Of a stretch of 64,000 nucleotides of DNA, positions 1-8,911 are shown one piece after another (positions within the stretch are counted from its first letter, which is position 1; each line of letters begins with the position of its first letter). A program made the position numbers and the translations under genes. The notes beneath the pieces are model-generated. The model was not told the origin of the DNA. It was given only the letters and a program-made list of their open reading frames with translations, and searched no databases. The DNA is from an uncultured Pelagibacteraceae bacterium (lineage in GTDB: Bacteria > Pseudomonadota > Alphaproteobacteria > Pelagibacterales > Pelagibacteraceae), in contig CACHWJ010000002.1 of the NCBI GenBank assembly GCA_902583635.1, positions 37,237 through 101,236 of the forward strand, read 5' to 3'.

Positions 1-1049
1 TTGTAAAATATTTAGATAAAGAAATCTCTAGATATTTAACCGAGTCAGAGGAAGCAATTAATTTTTATTATACTGTTGAGGAAAAAAGTAGTGGGATAAA
101 AATATCTTTTGCAATTATTTATATTGTAGTTGTGAGTGTTTTATTGTTTGTATCTATATCAATAGCCATTAGATTTTCATCAAGATTTTTTAGATCTATT
201 AATAATTTAATTTATGCCTCAACTTCAATTGGAGAAGGAAACTTTGATGCAAAAGTTCCAGAAGTAACAACTGACAAAGATCTTGAGAATTTAAATAAAA
301 ATTTTAATTTAATGATTGACAGACTAAAAACTCAACAGGAAAAACTTATTATTAATGAAAGACATGAAGCATGGGGTAGCTTAGCAAGAAAATTAGCTCA
401 TGAAATAAGAAATCCTCTTACTCCAATTCAATTAACCATTGATAGATTAAGAGAAAAATATTCTGATTTGTTAAAAGAAAAAGATTCAGAAAAATTTAAA
501 GATAATTTAAAAATAATTAATAATCAGATTAAACAAATTGGAAACCTAGTTAATAAATTTTCTGATTTTGCAAGAATGCCAAAACCAACATTGAGAGAAA
601 ACAATATTGTTATTTTACTTAAAGAAAATATTAAATTATTAAAGGAATTAGACCATTCTATTGAGATCACCTTAAACTGTAATTCAGAAAAAATAATTTT
701 AAATAGTGATAAAGAGCAGATAAGTAGAGTATTTTTAAATTTAATTAAAAATTCAATTGAAAGTATTCAGCAAAAAGCTGAAAATGATAGTAATTTCAGT
801 AAAAAAATTAGCATTGAACTTTTTGAGAATGATCTCCACATAAACCTAATTATAATCGATAATGGGATTGGATTTGGAAAATTTTTTAAAAATATTAAGG
901 ATATTTTAACCCCTTACTTTACAACCAAAAAAGATGGTACTGGTTTAGGATTGTCAATAGTAAATAAAATTATAAATGATCACAATGGTAAAATTGAATT
1001 TATCCCAAGAGATAGTGGTGCCGAAATTAAAATTAATTTTCTAAAATAA
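1..1049 (+). CDS. ntrY: Sensor histidine kinase NtrY, C-terminal part (5' end outside window)
   Basis: The reading frame is already open at base 3, so the N-terminus lies upstream of the window. Visible in order are the end of a periplasmic or linker region, one membrane segment (about bases 105-170), a HAMP-like linker, the dimerisation/phosphoacceptor helix with the H-box LAHEIRNPLTP (His codon 399-401), and an HATPase domain with the N box (NLIKNSIES), a DNGIGF G1 box and the GTGLGLSIV G2 box. NtrY is the membrane kinase that phosphorylates NtrX; in alphaproteobacteria the pair is linked to nitrogen and redox control. ntrX follows after one base, so the two are co-transcribed. A GTG at 132 could be mistaken for the start, but it falls inside the membrane helix. 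Confidence 0.9.
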   Translation, partial: VKYLDKEISRYLTESEEAINFYYTVEEKSSGIKISFAIIYIVVVSVLLFVSISIAIRFSSRFFRSINNLIYASTSIGEGNFDAKVPEVTTDKDLENLNKNFNLMIDRLKTQQEKLIINERHEAWGSLARKLAHEIRNPLTPIQLTIDRLREKYSDLLKEKDSEKFKDNLKIINNQIKQIGNLVNKFSDFARMPKPTLRENNIVILLKENIKLLKELDHSIEITLNCNSEKIILNSDKEQISRVFLNLIKNSIESIQQKAENDSNFSKKISIELFENDLHINLIIIDNGIGFGKFFKNIKDILTPYFTTKKDGTGLGLSIVNKIINDHNGKIEFIPRDSGAEIKINFLK

Positions 1050-1050
1050 C

Positions 1051-2337
1051 ATGAGTACTGAAATATTAATTGTTGATGATAATGCGGATATAAGAAATAT
1101 CATTAATGAGCTTATATTGGACGCTGGCTATAAAACTAGACTAGCAGCTAATTTCAACCAAGCCTTATCTGAGATTGATAAAAAATTACCTGATGTTGCT
1201 ATTTTAGATGTTAAGTTAGATAAAGGAGATAATGATGGTATCGAACTTCTTTCTCATATTAAGTCAAAAAATAAAAATGTTCCTGTAATAATAATATCTG
1301 GTCATGCTAACATTGAAATGGCAGTTAAGTCTTTACATAAAGGCGCTTTTGAATTTATCGAAAAACCTTTTGATAGTGACAGGTTACTAAATTTTATCAA
1401 AAGAGCTGTCGAAAATTTTAATCTTAAAAAAGAAAATCAAGAATATGAAAACAAACTATTTTCATCTTATGACATTATAGGAAATAGTAAAAACATAACT
1501 AATATTAAAGAGTTGATAGCTAGAAAAATTCATAAAAATTCTAAAAGAAGCAAAAATCCTTTTGTGATATTGAATGGAGCTCTATTAGACTCTAATAAAT
1601 ATGAGCTTGAGTTATTTGGTGAAGAAAAAGAAAATGGATCAATTTCTTATGGAGCTTTAGAAAAAGCTAATAGTGGCACACTTTTAATTGACCAAGTTTC
1701 AGAGATTCCTTTAGATATACAATCGAAAATACTTAGGGTTTTAACTGACCAAAAATTTAAACGTGTCAATGGTAGCAACGATGTAACTGTTGATGCTAGG
1801 TTAGTGTGCTCATCGAGTAAAGATCTTAAAAAAGAAATCGAAATAGGTAATTTTAGAGAAGATCTTTTTCATAGGATAAATGTTTTTGAAATAAATATTG
1901 AGCCTTTAAATCAAAGAATTTCTGATATTCCACTTTTGATAAATTATTTTTCTAAAAAAATTTCCGAAAATTATAATATCAAAGAATTAAATATTGATGA
2001 AAACAATAGTTATATTTTAAATCATAATTGGCAAGGTAATGTTAGAGAGCTGAGAAATTTAATTGAAAGAATAGCCATATTGCAACCTAATACAAAAGAT
2101 AAAATTTCAAATATTATTAAAGAGTCATTAAAAAATAATAATTTTGATGATCAAATTGCGGAAAATAGCCTATCTGTGCCATTAAAAGAGGCTAGAGAAA
2201 AGTTTGAAAAAGAGTATTTAACTATTCAACTAAAAAAATTTAATGGAAATATTTCAAAAACAGCAAGCTTTGTTGGTATGGAGCGGAGTGCCTTACATAG
2301 AAAACTTAAAGGTTTAGGAATTAAAGAGTTTAATTAA
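1051..2337 (+). CDS. ntrX: NtrX-type response regulator with degenerate AAA+ domain
   Basis: Receiver domain at residues 1-120 with phosphoacceptor Asp53 (AILDVKL) and the conserved Lys in FIEKPF; a sigma-54-activator-type AAA+ domain at about 140-345; a Fis-type helix-turn-helix at about 380-428 (NISKTASFVGMERSALHRKL). Seen directly: the Walker A segment is missing, with the sequence running from NIKELIA straight to RKIHKNS. The GAFTGA loop that contacts sigma-54 is replaced by ENGSIS, and Walker B ends in Asp-Gln (214-215) rather than Asp-Glu. The FREDLFHR arginine-finger region and the NWQGNVREL sensor-2 region remain. SAR11 is reported to lack sigma-54, so I infer NtrX works as a plain DNA-binding regulator controlled by its receiver. 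The stop overlaps the trkA start by one base. Confidence 0.9.
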   Translation: MSTEILIVDDNADIRNIINELILDAGYKTRLAANFNQALSEIDKKLPDVAILDVKLDKGDNDGIELLSHIKSKNKNVPVIIISGHANIEMAVKSLHKGAFEFIEKPFDSDRLLNFIKRAVENFNLKKENQEYENKLFSSYDIIGNSKNITNIKELIARKIHKNSKRSKNPFVILNGALLDSNKYELELFGEEKENGSISYGALEKANSGTLLIDQVSEIPLDIQSKILRVLTDQKFKRVNGSNDVTVDARLVCSSSKDLKKEIEIGNFREDLFHRINVFEINIEPLNQRISDIPLLINYFSKKISENYNIKELNIDENNSYILNHNWQGNVRELRNLIERIAILQPNTKDKISNIIKESLKNNNFDDQIAENSLSVPLKEAREKFEKEYLTIQLKKFNGNISKTASFVGMERSALHRKLKGLGIKEFN

Positions 2338-3728
2338 TGAATATAATCATCTGTGGTGCTGGAAGAGTCGGGTTTACTATCGCTAAACAATTAAGTGAAC
2401 AAGGACATTCGATAACTGTAATAGATACTTCTAGCGAAGATATACAAAAAATCGATGATGCTTTAGATGTAAAAGCAATTGTTGGTAAGGCAACTTATCC
2501 TTCTATACTTGAAAAAGCTAATGCAGCAGAAACAGATATGATCATTGCTGTAACAAGAAATGATGAAATTAACATGGTTATATGTCAAATAGCATTTTCC
2601 ATTTTTAATATTCCAAAAAAAATTGCAAGAATAAGATCACAAGACTATCTAAATCCTAAATTTACAACTGTTTATAATAAAGAAAATCTCCCAATAGATG
2701 TAATTATTTCTCCTGAACTTGAAATTGCAAAATCAATTCAAAGAAAACTAGAAGCTCCAGGAGCATTAGATAGTGTTCCTTTTGCAGATAATAAAATACG
2801 ATTGTTAGAAATTCTAATCAATGATGGTTGCAGCTTGATTAGTATAAAGCTTAAAGATTTAACAAAAAAATATCCTAATTTAGATGCAAATGTAATTGGA
2901 ATTATTAGAGATGATAAGTTTTTAATTCCAAAAAAGGAAGATGATATTAGAAAAAATGACAAAATTTATGTAATTATCAATTCTTCTCAAACAACCGAAA
3001 CATTAGAAGCTTTTGGTCATACAGAAAAGGTATCTAAAAAAATTCTTATTGTTGGTGGTGGTAATATCGGTTTTAATCTTGCAAAGAATATTGAAGAAAC
3101 ATTAGATACTGCGAGAGTTAAAATTGTTGAAAAAGATAAAGAGCGAGCTGAATTCCTTGCATCAGAATTAAACAATACAATAGTGATTAATGGCAATGGC
3201 CTAGATGAAGAAGTATTGTCTGAAGCAAATCTGGAAGAAGCCGAAACTGTCCTTGCTTTAACAAATGATGATGAGGATAACTTAATGGTTAGTGTTCTTG
3301 TTGAAAAATTTGCAAAAGATGAAAAAGAAATTGAAGATAAAAGAACCATGGCATTAGTAAACAAACCTAATTATTCATTATTGCAAGACTCTCTTAAGAT
3401 TGATGATTTAATTGATCCAAGAATGAATACTGTTTCCAGTATATTGAAGCATGTCCATAAAGGAACCATAGAAACAGCTTATACAATTATGAATGGTGAG
3501 TATGAAGTAATTGAAGCTGAAATTATTGAGACCTCAGAGTTGATTAATAAAGAGTTAAAGAATTCAAATTTACCAGAGGAAGTTAGAATTGGTGCAGTTT
3601 TAAGAGCAGATAAAATAATAATTCCTAGATCCGATTTTATTTTTCTTAAAGAAGATAAGGTTGTGTTTTTAGCTAAGAAAGACTCTATTTCAGTTGTAGA
3701 AAATATTTTTAGAATTAGTTCAATCTAA
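2337..3728 (+). CDS. trkA: Trk potassium uptake regulatory subunit TrkA
   Basis: TrkA is the cytosolic NAD(H)-binding ring protein that gates the TrkH potassium channel. The 463-residue length fits the two-repeat form: RCK_N at the start with the Rossmann motif GAGRVGFTIAKQL, RCK_C, then a second RCK_N beginning VGGGNIGFNLAKN at about residue 235, and a terminal RCK_C with the ending typical of TrkA. It is translationally coupled to ntrX (one-base overlap), and trkH starts five bases after its stop. The ntrY-ntrX-trkA order is common in alphaproteobacteria. Confidence 0.95.
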   Translation: MNIIICGAGRVGFTIAKQLSEQGHSITVIDTSSEDIQKIDDALDVKAIVGKATYPSILEKANAAETDMIIAVTRNDEINMVICQIAFSIFNIPKKIARIRSQDYLNPKFTTVYNKENLPIDVIISPELEIAKSIQRKLEAPGALDSVPFADNKIRLLEILINDGCSLISIKLKDLTKKYPNLDANVIGIIRDDKFLIPKKEDDIRKNDKIYVIINSSQTTETLEAFGHTEKVSKKILIVGGGNIGFNLAKNIEETLDTARVKIVEKDKERAEFLASELNNTIVINGNGLDEEVLSEANLEEAETVLALTNDDEDNLMVSVLVEKFAKDEKEIEDKRTMALVNKPNYSLLQDSLKIDDLIDPRMNTVSSILKHVHKGTIETAYTIMNGEYEVIEAEIIETSELINKELKNSNLPEEVRIGAVLRADKIIIPRSDFIFLKEDKVVFLAKKDSISVVENIFRISSI

Positions 3729-3732
3729 TTAA

Positions 3733-5136
3733 ATGTTATTATTCAGAGTTAAATATCTAAGTTTTTTTTTTATACTTGTCTCTATACTTTCTTTTTTTAA
3801 TATAATTTATTCTTATTATTTTAACTTATATCTTAATCTAAACACTTATTATGTAAGCTTAATAATTTCAGGTTTAATAGGAATTCTTTTTTATTACTTA
3901 AAACCAAGTTTAAAAAAACCATCAATTTTTGAGAAGATTTTAACAGTACTACTTGGATATATATTAATACCTTTAGTATTATGTATTCCATTTTATTTAA
4001 GTATTTATAATTTAACTTTTTTAAACTCTATTTTTGAGTCAGTATCAGGATTTACTTCAACTGGTTTTACTATTTTCGAAAATATCAAACATATAGACCA
4101 AGGTTTAATATTATGGAGATCTTCAATTCAATGGATTGGAGGATTATATTTTTTATTTTCAATAATTTTTCTAATAGATATTTATGATGAAAGTTTGAAA
4201 AAATCATTAACAAATTTTTTATCATTTAGTAGCTCTGAGATTTTAAAGCAAACAATAAAAATTTTTCTTTTATATTCAAGTTTAACTATTTTAATTTTTA
4301 TAATTCTCAATATTTTTGGTGTTAGAACATTTAATTCTCTTAATTTAGCAATGACAGCTATTTCCTCTGGAGGTTTTTTACCTGATAACGAGCTTTCAAG
4401 TATATTATTTACGAATACACAAATAATTGTTTTTTCTCTTTTAATGCTAATATCTTTCTTTAGTATTTTTTTTATTTATAATCTTATTTTTCTAAGAAAA
4501 AAAAATCTTAATTTTTTTTATGAAGACATTCATTTATTTTTGTATTTTTTATTATTGCTAAGTATTTTTTTCATCTTTTTCAGTTATGATAAAAATTTTT
4601 CAATAAATTTTTTAAATTTAGTAAGTAGTATCTCAAATATTGGTATATCTTTAGAACTAGATCAAAAAAATTTACATCTTATCTATTTAATCTTAGTAAT
4701 AGTTGGAGGTTCCTTTTTCTCAACAAGTTCAGGATTAAGGTTTTTGAAAATCTATTCTCTTTCTAAATATTCAATTAATCAAATTCTTTCTTTCAGTAAA
4801 CCTAATAAAGTATTTATGAATAAACTTATTTTTTCTAAAATCAATTTTGACACAAATGATATTAATAAATATTTTTTAACAGTTTTAATATTTGTTATTT
4901 CTCTTTTCTCATTAACGCTTTTATTATCATTGAGTAATATTGAGTTTGAAAATGCATTTAAATTGGCAGTATTAACCCTAATGAATACTGTAAATTCCTC
5001 TGCTTATGGAATTAGTGATTTTACTTTTCAAAACCTAAATTTTTTTACTAAATATTTTCTTATTTTTTTTATGATTATAGGTAGGCTTGAGTTGTTATCA
5101 TTGTTATTAATAGCTAAAAAATTCCTTTTTAAATAA
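3733..5136 (+). CDS. trkH: Trk/Ktr-type potassium channel subunit TrkH
   Basis: Integral membrane potassium translocating subunit of the Trk system, driven by membrane potential and gated by TrkA. The protein is almost entirely hydrophobic, with about ten membrane segments, and the four pore-loop repeats can be picked out: SGFTSTGFTIF, AISSGGFLPDN, SSISNIGISL and NTVNSSAYGI, each with the filter glycine. At 467 residues it is slightly shorter than the usual 480 or so. It immediately follows trkA, completing a two-gene potassium uptake unit. Confidence 0.92.
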   Translation: MLLFRVKYLSFFFILVSILSFFNIIYSYYFNLYLNLNTYYVSLIISGLIGILFYYLKPSLKKPSIFEKILTVLLGYILIPLVLCIPFYLSIYNLTFLNSIFESVSGFTSTGFTIFENIKHIDQGLILWRSSIQWIGGLYFLFSIIFLIDIYDESLKKSLTNFLSFSSSEILKQTIKIFLLYSSLTILIFIILNIFGVRTFNSLNLAMTAISSGGFLPDNELSSILFTNTQIIVFSLLMLISFFSIFFIYNLIFLRKKNLNFFYEDIHLFLYFLLLLSIFFIFFSYDKNFSINFLNLVSSISNIGISLELDQKNLHLIYLILVIVGGSFFSTSSGLRFLKIYSLSKYSINQILSFSKPNKVFMNKLIFSKINFDTNDINKYFLTVLIFVISLFSLTLLLSLSNIEFENAFKLAVLTLMNTVNSSAYGISDFTFQNLNFFTKYFLIFFMIIGRLELLSLLLIAKKFLFK

Positions 5137-5170
5137 TAATATAGTATTATAACAGTATCATAATAAATTA

Positions 5171-5247
5171 GCGCCCTTAGCTCAGCTGGATAGAGCATCG
5201 GTTTTCTAAACCGAGGGTCGGAGGTTCGAATCCTCCAGGGCGCGCCA
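5171..5247 (+). tRNA. tRNA-Arg (anticodon TCT)
   Basis: Full cloverleaf with the 3' CCA encoded. Acceptor GCGCCCT pairs with AGGGCGC; the D-arm is GCTCAGCTGGATAGAGC; the anticodon stem TCGGT/ACCGA encloses the loop TTTCTAA (anticodon TCT, reads AGA/AGG); the T arm is GGAGG-TTCGAAT-CCTCC. AGA is the dominant Arg codon in this AT-rich genome. Confidence 0.97.
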
Positions 5248-5270
5248 TCTTGTTCATTTTAGGTCATAAT

Positions 5271-5323
5271 TATCCATAAATTTATCTTGATGGTAAATAT
5301 TTAACGTGCTTAAATTATGGATA
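5271..5323 (+). promoter_or_regulatory. Imperfect inverted repeat in the aapJ leader
   Basis: TATCCATAAATTT (5271-5283) is nearly the reverse complement of AAATTATGGATA (5312-5323), separated by 28 bases, in the 129-base gap between tRNA-Arg and aapJ. It could be a leader hairpin or a regulator's paired site. I recognise no known riboswitch here. Confidence 0.3.
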
Positions 5324-5376
5324 TTCAAAAGTGATTTTGAATTATTTGTTAACAAATAAAAACAAAAGGAAGAATA

Positions 5377-6417
5377 ATGTTTAAATACTTAAAACAATTA
5401 ACTTCTTTAGTAGCAATGGTTGCTGTGTTGTTTACTTTTACAACAGAAACTATGGCTGCTAAAAAATCTAAGACACTTAAAAACACTCAAAAAAAGGGTT
5501 TTGTAAGATGTGGAGTATCTCAAGGTCTTCCAGGATTTTCAAATGCTGATGCTGCAGGAAATTGGACTGGTATAGATGTTGATGTATGTAGAGCAGTAGC
5601 TGCTGCGGTACTAGGTGATGCAAGCAAAGTAAAGTTTACACCACTAAGTGCTAAAGAAAGGTTTACAGCTTTAACTTCTGGTGAGATTGATATCTTGTCA
5701 AGAAACACAACCTGGACTCTTTCTAGAGATGCAGATATCGGACTTACGTTCGTTGGTGTGAACTTCTATGATGGTCAAGGTTTCATGGTTAGAAAAAGTT
5801 CTGGTATCACTTCGACAGACCAATTCAAAAATGGTATCTCAGCTTGTACAAACATTGGTACTACAACTGAGTTAAACATGAGAGACTTCTTTAATTCTAG
5901 AGGAATTTCTTATGAGCCAGTAGCTTTTGAAAAAGCTGACGAGGTCGTAGCTGCATATGATGCTGGTAGATGTGATACTTACACTACTGACAAATCAGGT
6001 TTAGCTGCACAAAGAACTAAAATGTCTAATCCAGATGAGCACATTGTGTTACCTGAAACTATTTCAAAAGAGCCATTAGGCCCTGTTGTTAGGCAAGGTG
6101 ATTCAGTATGGGAAGATATCGTAAGATGGTCTTTGAATACTATGATCGAAGCTGAGGAGTATGGAATTACTTCTGGCAATGCTGACATGATGAAAACTTC
6201 AGATAACCCAGCAATTAAAAGATTGGTTGGTGCTGAAGGTGAGATGGGTGCAGCATTTGGTCTTGATAATGATTGGAACTATAGAATTATCACTCAAGTA
6301 GGTAATTATGGTGAGAGTTATAAAAGAAATATAGCTGACACCGGAATCCTACCAGACAGAGGTCCAAATGAGTTATGGACTAAAGGTGGAATTTTATACG
6401 TACCACCTGCAAGATAA
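5377..6417 (+). CDS. aapJ: General L-amino-acid ABC transporter, periplasmic binding protein
   Basis: Periplasmic solute-binding protein of the polar amino-acid family (SBP_bac_3). A Sec signal peptide spans residues 1-28, ending TETMAAKK. The mature protein starts with the typical GFVRCGVSQGLPGFSNAD, followed by DVDVCRAVAAAVLGD and ALTSGEIDILSRNTTWTLSRD, all characteristic of AapJ/YhdW. A good Shine-Dalgarno (AAAAGGAAG) precedes the ATG. It leads the aapJQMP cluster but is separated from aapQ by a strong intrinsic terminator, which should make the binding protein more abundant than the membrane parts. In SAR11 such binding proteins are major periplasmic proteins. Confidence 0.95.
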   Translation: MFKYLKQLTSLVAMVAVLFTFTTETMAAKKSKTLKNTQKKGFVRCGVSQGLPGFSNADAAGNWTGIDVDVCRAVAAAVLGDASKVKFTPLSAKERFTALTSGEIDILSRNTTWTLSRDADIGLTFVGVNFYDGQGFMVRKSSGITSTDQFKNGISACTNIGTTTELNMRDFFNSRGISYEPVAFEKADEVVAAYDAGRCDTYTTDKSGLAAQRTKMSNPDEHIVLPETISKEPLGPVVRQGDSVWEDIVRWSLNTMIEAEEYGITSGNADMMKTSDNPAIKRLVGAEGEMGAAFGLDNDWNYRIITQVGNYGESYKRNIADTGILPDRGPNELWTKGGILYVPPAR

Positions 6418-6442
6418 TTGTAAATTAAAACAATTTTAAAAA

Positions 6443-6469
6443 GGGCTAGATTTATCTAGCCCTTTTTTT
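6443..6469 (+). terminator. Intrinsic terminator between aapJ and aapQ
   Basis: Perfect 8-bp stem GGGCTAGA / TCTAGCCC with a TTTA loop, followed by seven T. It sits between the aapJ stop and the aapQ start, so partial read-through would set the ratio of binding protein to permease. Confidence 0.9.
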
Positions 6470-6491
6470 AATATTAAATATATTCCTCCTA

Positions 6492-7637
6492 ATGAAGCTT
6501 AAAAAAATTCTTCCTCAAGCAATAACATTACTCGTTGTTATTTTAATCTTTGGTTTTTTTACCATGAATGCCCAATTAAACATGGAAAACAGAGGGATAG
6601 ATTTTGGATATGGATTTTTATCCCAAGAATCATCATTTGATGTTCAATTTTCTTTAATTGAGTATAGTGGCTCAGATAGTTATGCAAGAGCATACTTAGT
6701 AGGTCTTTTAAATACTTTATTAGTATCTATTTTAGGAATAATCTTATGTACATTACTTGGTGTTATAGTTGGTATAGCAAGACTTTCTCCCAATTATTTA
6801 ATTAGAACTACAGCTGCTTGGTATGTTGAATTTTTTAGAAACATTCCACTTCTTTTACAAATTTTCTTTTGGTACTATGCTGCTCTTAGAGCATTACCAT
6901 TACCTCAAGATGCAGAAGCTATTTTTGGTGCCTCATACTTAACAATAAAAGGTTTTTATACACCATCTTTAATTTGGGAAAATTTAGATATTTTTATTTA
7001 TTCAGTTATTGCTGCAATAATTGCAATTATATTTGTAAGAATTCAAGCTAAAAAACTCAGAGAAAATGTTGGTAAGCATTTACCTGTATTAAATATCTCA
7101 ATAGCAATTCTATTTGTATTACCACTCTTATCGTTTTTATTTGGTGGAGTTAATGTGGGTTATGAAACACCTGAGCTTAAACAATTAGCAAAAACCTCAT
7201 TTAAGTTTGAAGGTGGTTTAAGTATACCCCCAGAATTATTGTCATTAGTAATAGCTTTATCACTTTATACAGCAACATTTGTCGCTGAATGTGTAAGAGC
7301 AGGTATTCAGGGTGTTGGAAAAGGACAAAGAGAAGCTGCATCATCTATTGGTTTAAATAGAAAACAAGTTTTAAATTTAATTATTATGCCTCAAGCACTG
7401 AGAATAATAATTCCTCCAACAACAAATCAGTATTTGAATTTAACAAAAAATTCATCCTTAGCTGCCGCAATAGCATATCCTGATTTAGTTTTAGTTTTTG
7501 CAGGGACAGCTCTAATGCAAACTGGAAAAGCAATTGAAATTGTTTCAATCACAATGCTTACATATTTAACTTTAAGTTTATCAATATCATTTTTCATGAA
7601 TTGGTATAACGCTAAAATTGCAATTGTAGAAAAATAA
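6492..7637 (+). CDS. aapQ: General L-amino-acid ABC transporter permease AapQ
   Basis: Inner-membrane permease of the His/Glu/Gln/Arg-type (HisMQ) family. It has an N-terminal helix, the long extra segment typical of AapQ, then the permease core with the EAA loop ECVRAGIQGVGKGQREAASSIGLN and IMPQALRIIIPPTTNQYLNLTKNSSLA. The LLNTLLVSILGII segment is the usual first core helix. At 381 residues it is near the family size of about 400. Its stop overlaps the aapM start by one base, so the permeases are translationally coupled. Confidence 0.93.
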   Translation: MKLKKILPQAITLLVVILIFGFFTMNAQLNMENRGIDFGYGFLSQESSFDVQFSLIEYSGSDSYARAYLVGLLNTLLVSILGIILCTLLGVIVGIARLSPNYLIRTTAAWYVEFFRNIPLLLQIFFWYYAALRALPLPQDAEAIFGASYLTIKGFYTPSLIWENLDIFIYSVIAAIIAIIFVRIQAKKLRENVGKHLPVLNISIAILFVLPLLSFLFGGVNVGYETPELKQLAKTSFKFEGGLSIPPELLSLVIALSLYTATFVAECVRAGIQGVGKGQREAASSIGLNRKQVLNLIIMPQALRIIIPPTTNQYLNLTKNSSLAAAIAYPDLVLVFAGTALMQTGKAIEIVSITMLTYLTLSLSISFFMNWYNAKIAIVEK

Positions 7638-8908
7638 TGAGCACATTAAATTTATTAAATCCCTCAAAAGACAATTTACAAAGCAATTTGTATTTAGGAT
7701 CTTTTTTAGTTGGAATTTCTATTTTGGACGTATTTCTTAATTCATTTTTAAAGTTAAACATTACTTCTTTTTTACCATCGATTATAAGTATAGTTTTACC
7801 TTTTTTATTAGGAATGTTTGGTTTTCATTTAATGAGGATTGAATTTTCAGGAATAAAAAATCTTGATAGGTTAAACAAAAATATTAACACAAATAATTTT
7901 AATGCTGCTTTAACTTTACTAATCATTTTTTTAATTATTAAGGCAATACCTCCTGTAATGAGTTGGATGATTTTGGATGCAAATATTTCAGGTGATTCAA
8001 AAGATGCATGTACAGGGTCAGGTGCTTGTTGGACTTATATAAAAGTTTGGTTCAAAAGGTTTATGTATGGGATGTATCCAAACGAACATATTTGGAGAGT
8101 AAACTTGGCATTTATTTTTTTAGTCGTTTTGGCTTTTGTTGGTTTTGTTACTCCACAAAAGTATAGAAACCTTCTGACATTATATTACGTTGTAATATAT
8201 CCAATCATTGCCTTTATATTAATTTATTATTTAATATCTGGGGGTGAATTTGGTTTAGAATGGGTTGAAACAGGTGCTTGGGGTGGTTTATCTTTAACTT
8301 TTATTGTTTCTTTTTTTAGTTTAATTTTTTGCTTTCCTTTGGGAATGGCTCTTGCTTTAGGAAGACGAACTGAGTTACCAATAGTAAAATATGTATCGGT
8401 TGGTTTTATAGAATTTTGGAGAGGCGTGCCTTTAATTACAGTTTTGTTTATGTCTTCTGTGATGTTTCCAATGTTTTTGCCCGAAGATTTTTTCATGGAT
8501 AAACTTGTAAGAGTGATTATTGCAATTTCTTTGTTTGAAGCAGCCTATGTTGCAGAGGTTATCAGAGGTGGTCTCCAAGCTCTTCCAAGAGGTCAATACG
8601 ATGCAGCAAAGTCTTTAGGTATGGGTTATTGGAAAATGCACATCTTTGTAATATTACCACAAGCACTGAAATTAGTTATACCAGGGATGGCAAATACATT
8701 TTTAGCATTAGTGAAAGACACTCCTTTAATCTTTGTAGTAGGTTTAGCAGAACTTGCTGGAATGTTACAAATGGCAAAAACAAATCCTAAATGGTTAGGT
8801 TATGCTATGGAAGGTTATGTTTTTGCAGCGATAATTTTCTGGATTATTTGTTATGCTATGAGTAAATATAGCTATAATTTGGAACTCAAATATAAAACTG
8901 ATAGGTAG
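7637..8908 (+). CDS. aapM: General L-amino-acid ABC transporter permease AapM
   Basis: Second permease of the aap system, expected to form a heterodimer with AapQ. An extended hydrophobic N-terminal half precedes the conserved core GLSLTFIVSFFSLIFCFPLG, the segment VKYVSVGFIEFWRGVPLIT, and the EAA loop EVIRGGLQALPRGQYDAAKS followed by ILPQALKLVIPGMANTFLAL. The length of 423 residues fits AapM. aapP begins three bases after the stop. Confidence 0.93.
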   Translation: MSTLNLLNPSKDNLQSNLYLGSFLVGISILDVFLNSFLKLNITSFLPSIISIVLPFLLGMFGFHLMRIEFSGIKNLDRLNKNINTNNFNAALTLLIIFLIIKAIPPVMSWMILDANISGDSKDACTGSGACWTYIKVWFKRFMYGMYPNEHIWRVNLAFIFLVVLAFVGFVTPQKYRNLLTLYYVVIYPIIAFILIYYLISGGEFGLEWVETGAWGGLSLTFIVSFFSLIFCFPLGMALALGRRTELPIVKYVSVGFIEFWRGVPLITVLFMSSVMFPMFLPEDFFMDKLVRVIIAISLFEAAYVAEVIRGGLQALPRGQYDAAKSLGMGYWKMHIFVILPQALKLVIPGMANTFLALVKDTPLIFVVGLAELAGMLQMAKTNPKWLGYAMEGYVFAAIIFWIICYAMSKYSYNLELKYKTDR

Positions 8909-8911
8909 CAA

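Noticed and set aside
5248..5376. Glycine or other known riboswitch before aapJ
   Set aside because: I looked for the tandem glycine-aptamer core and SAM-type motifs and saw none; only the simple inverted repeat is reported.
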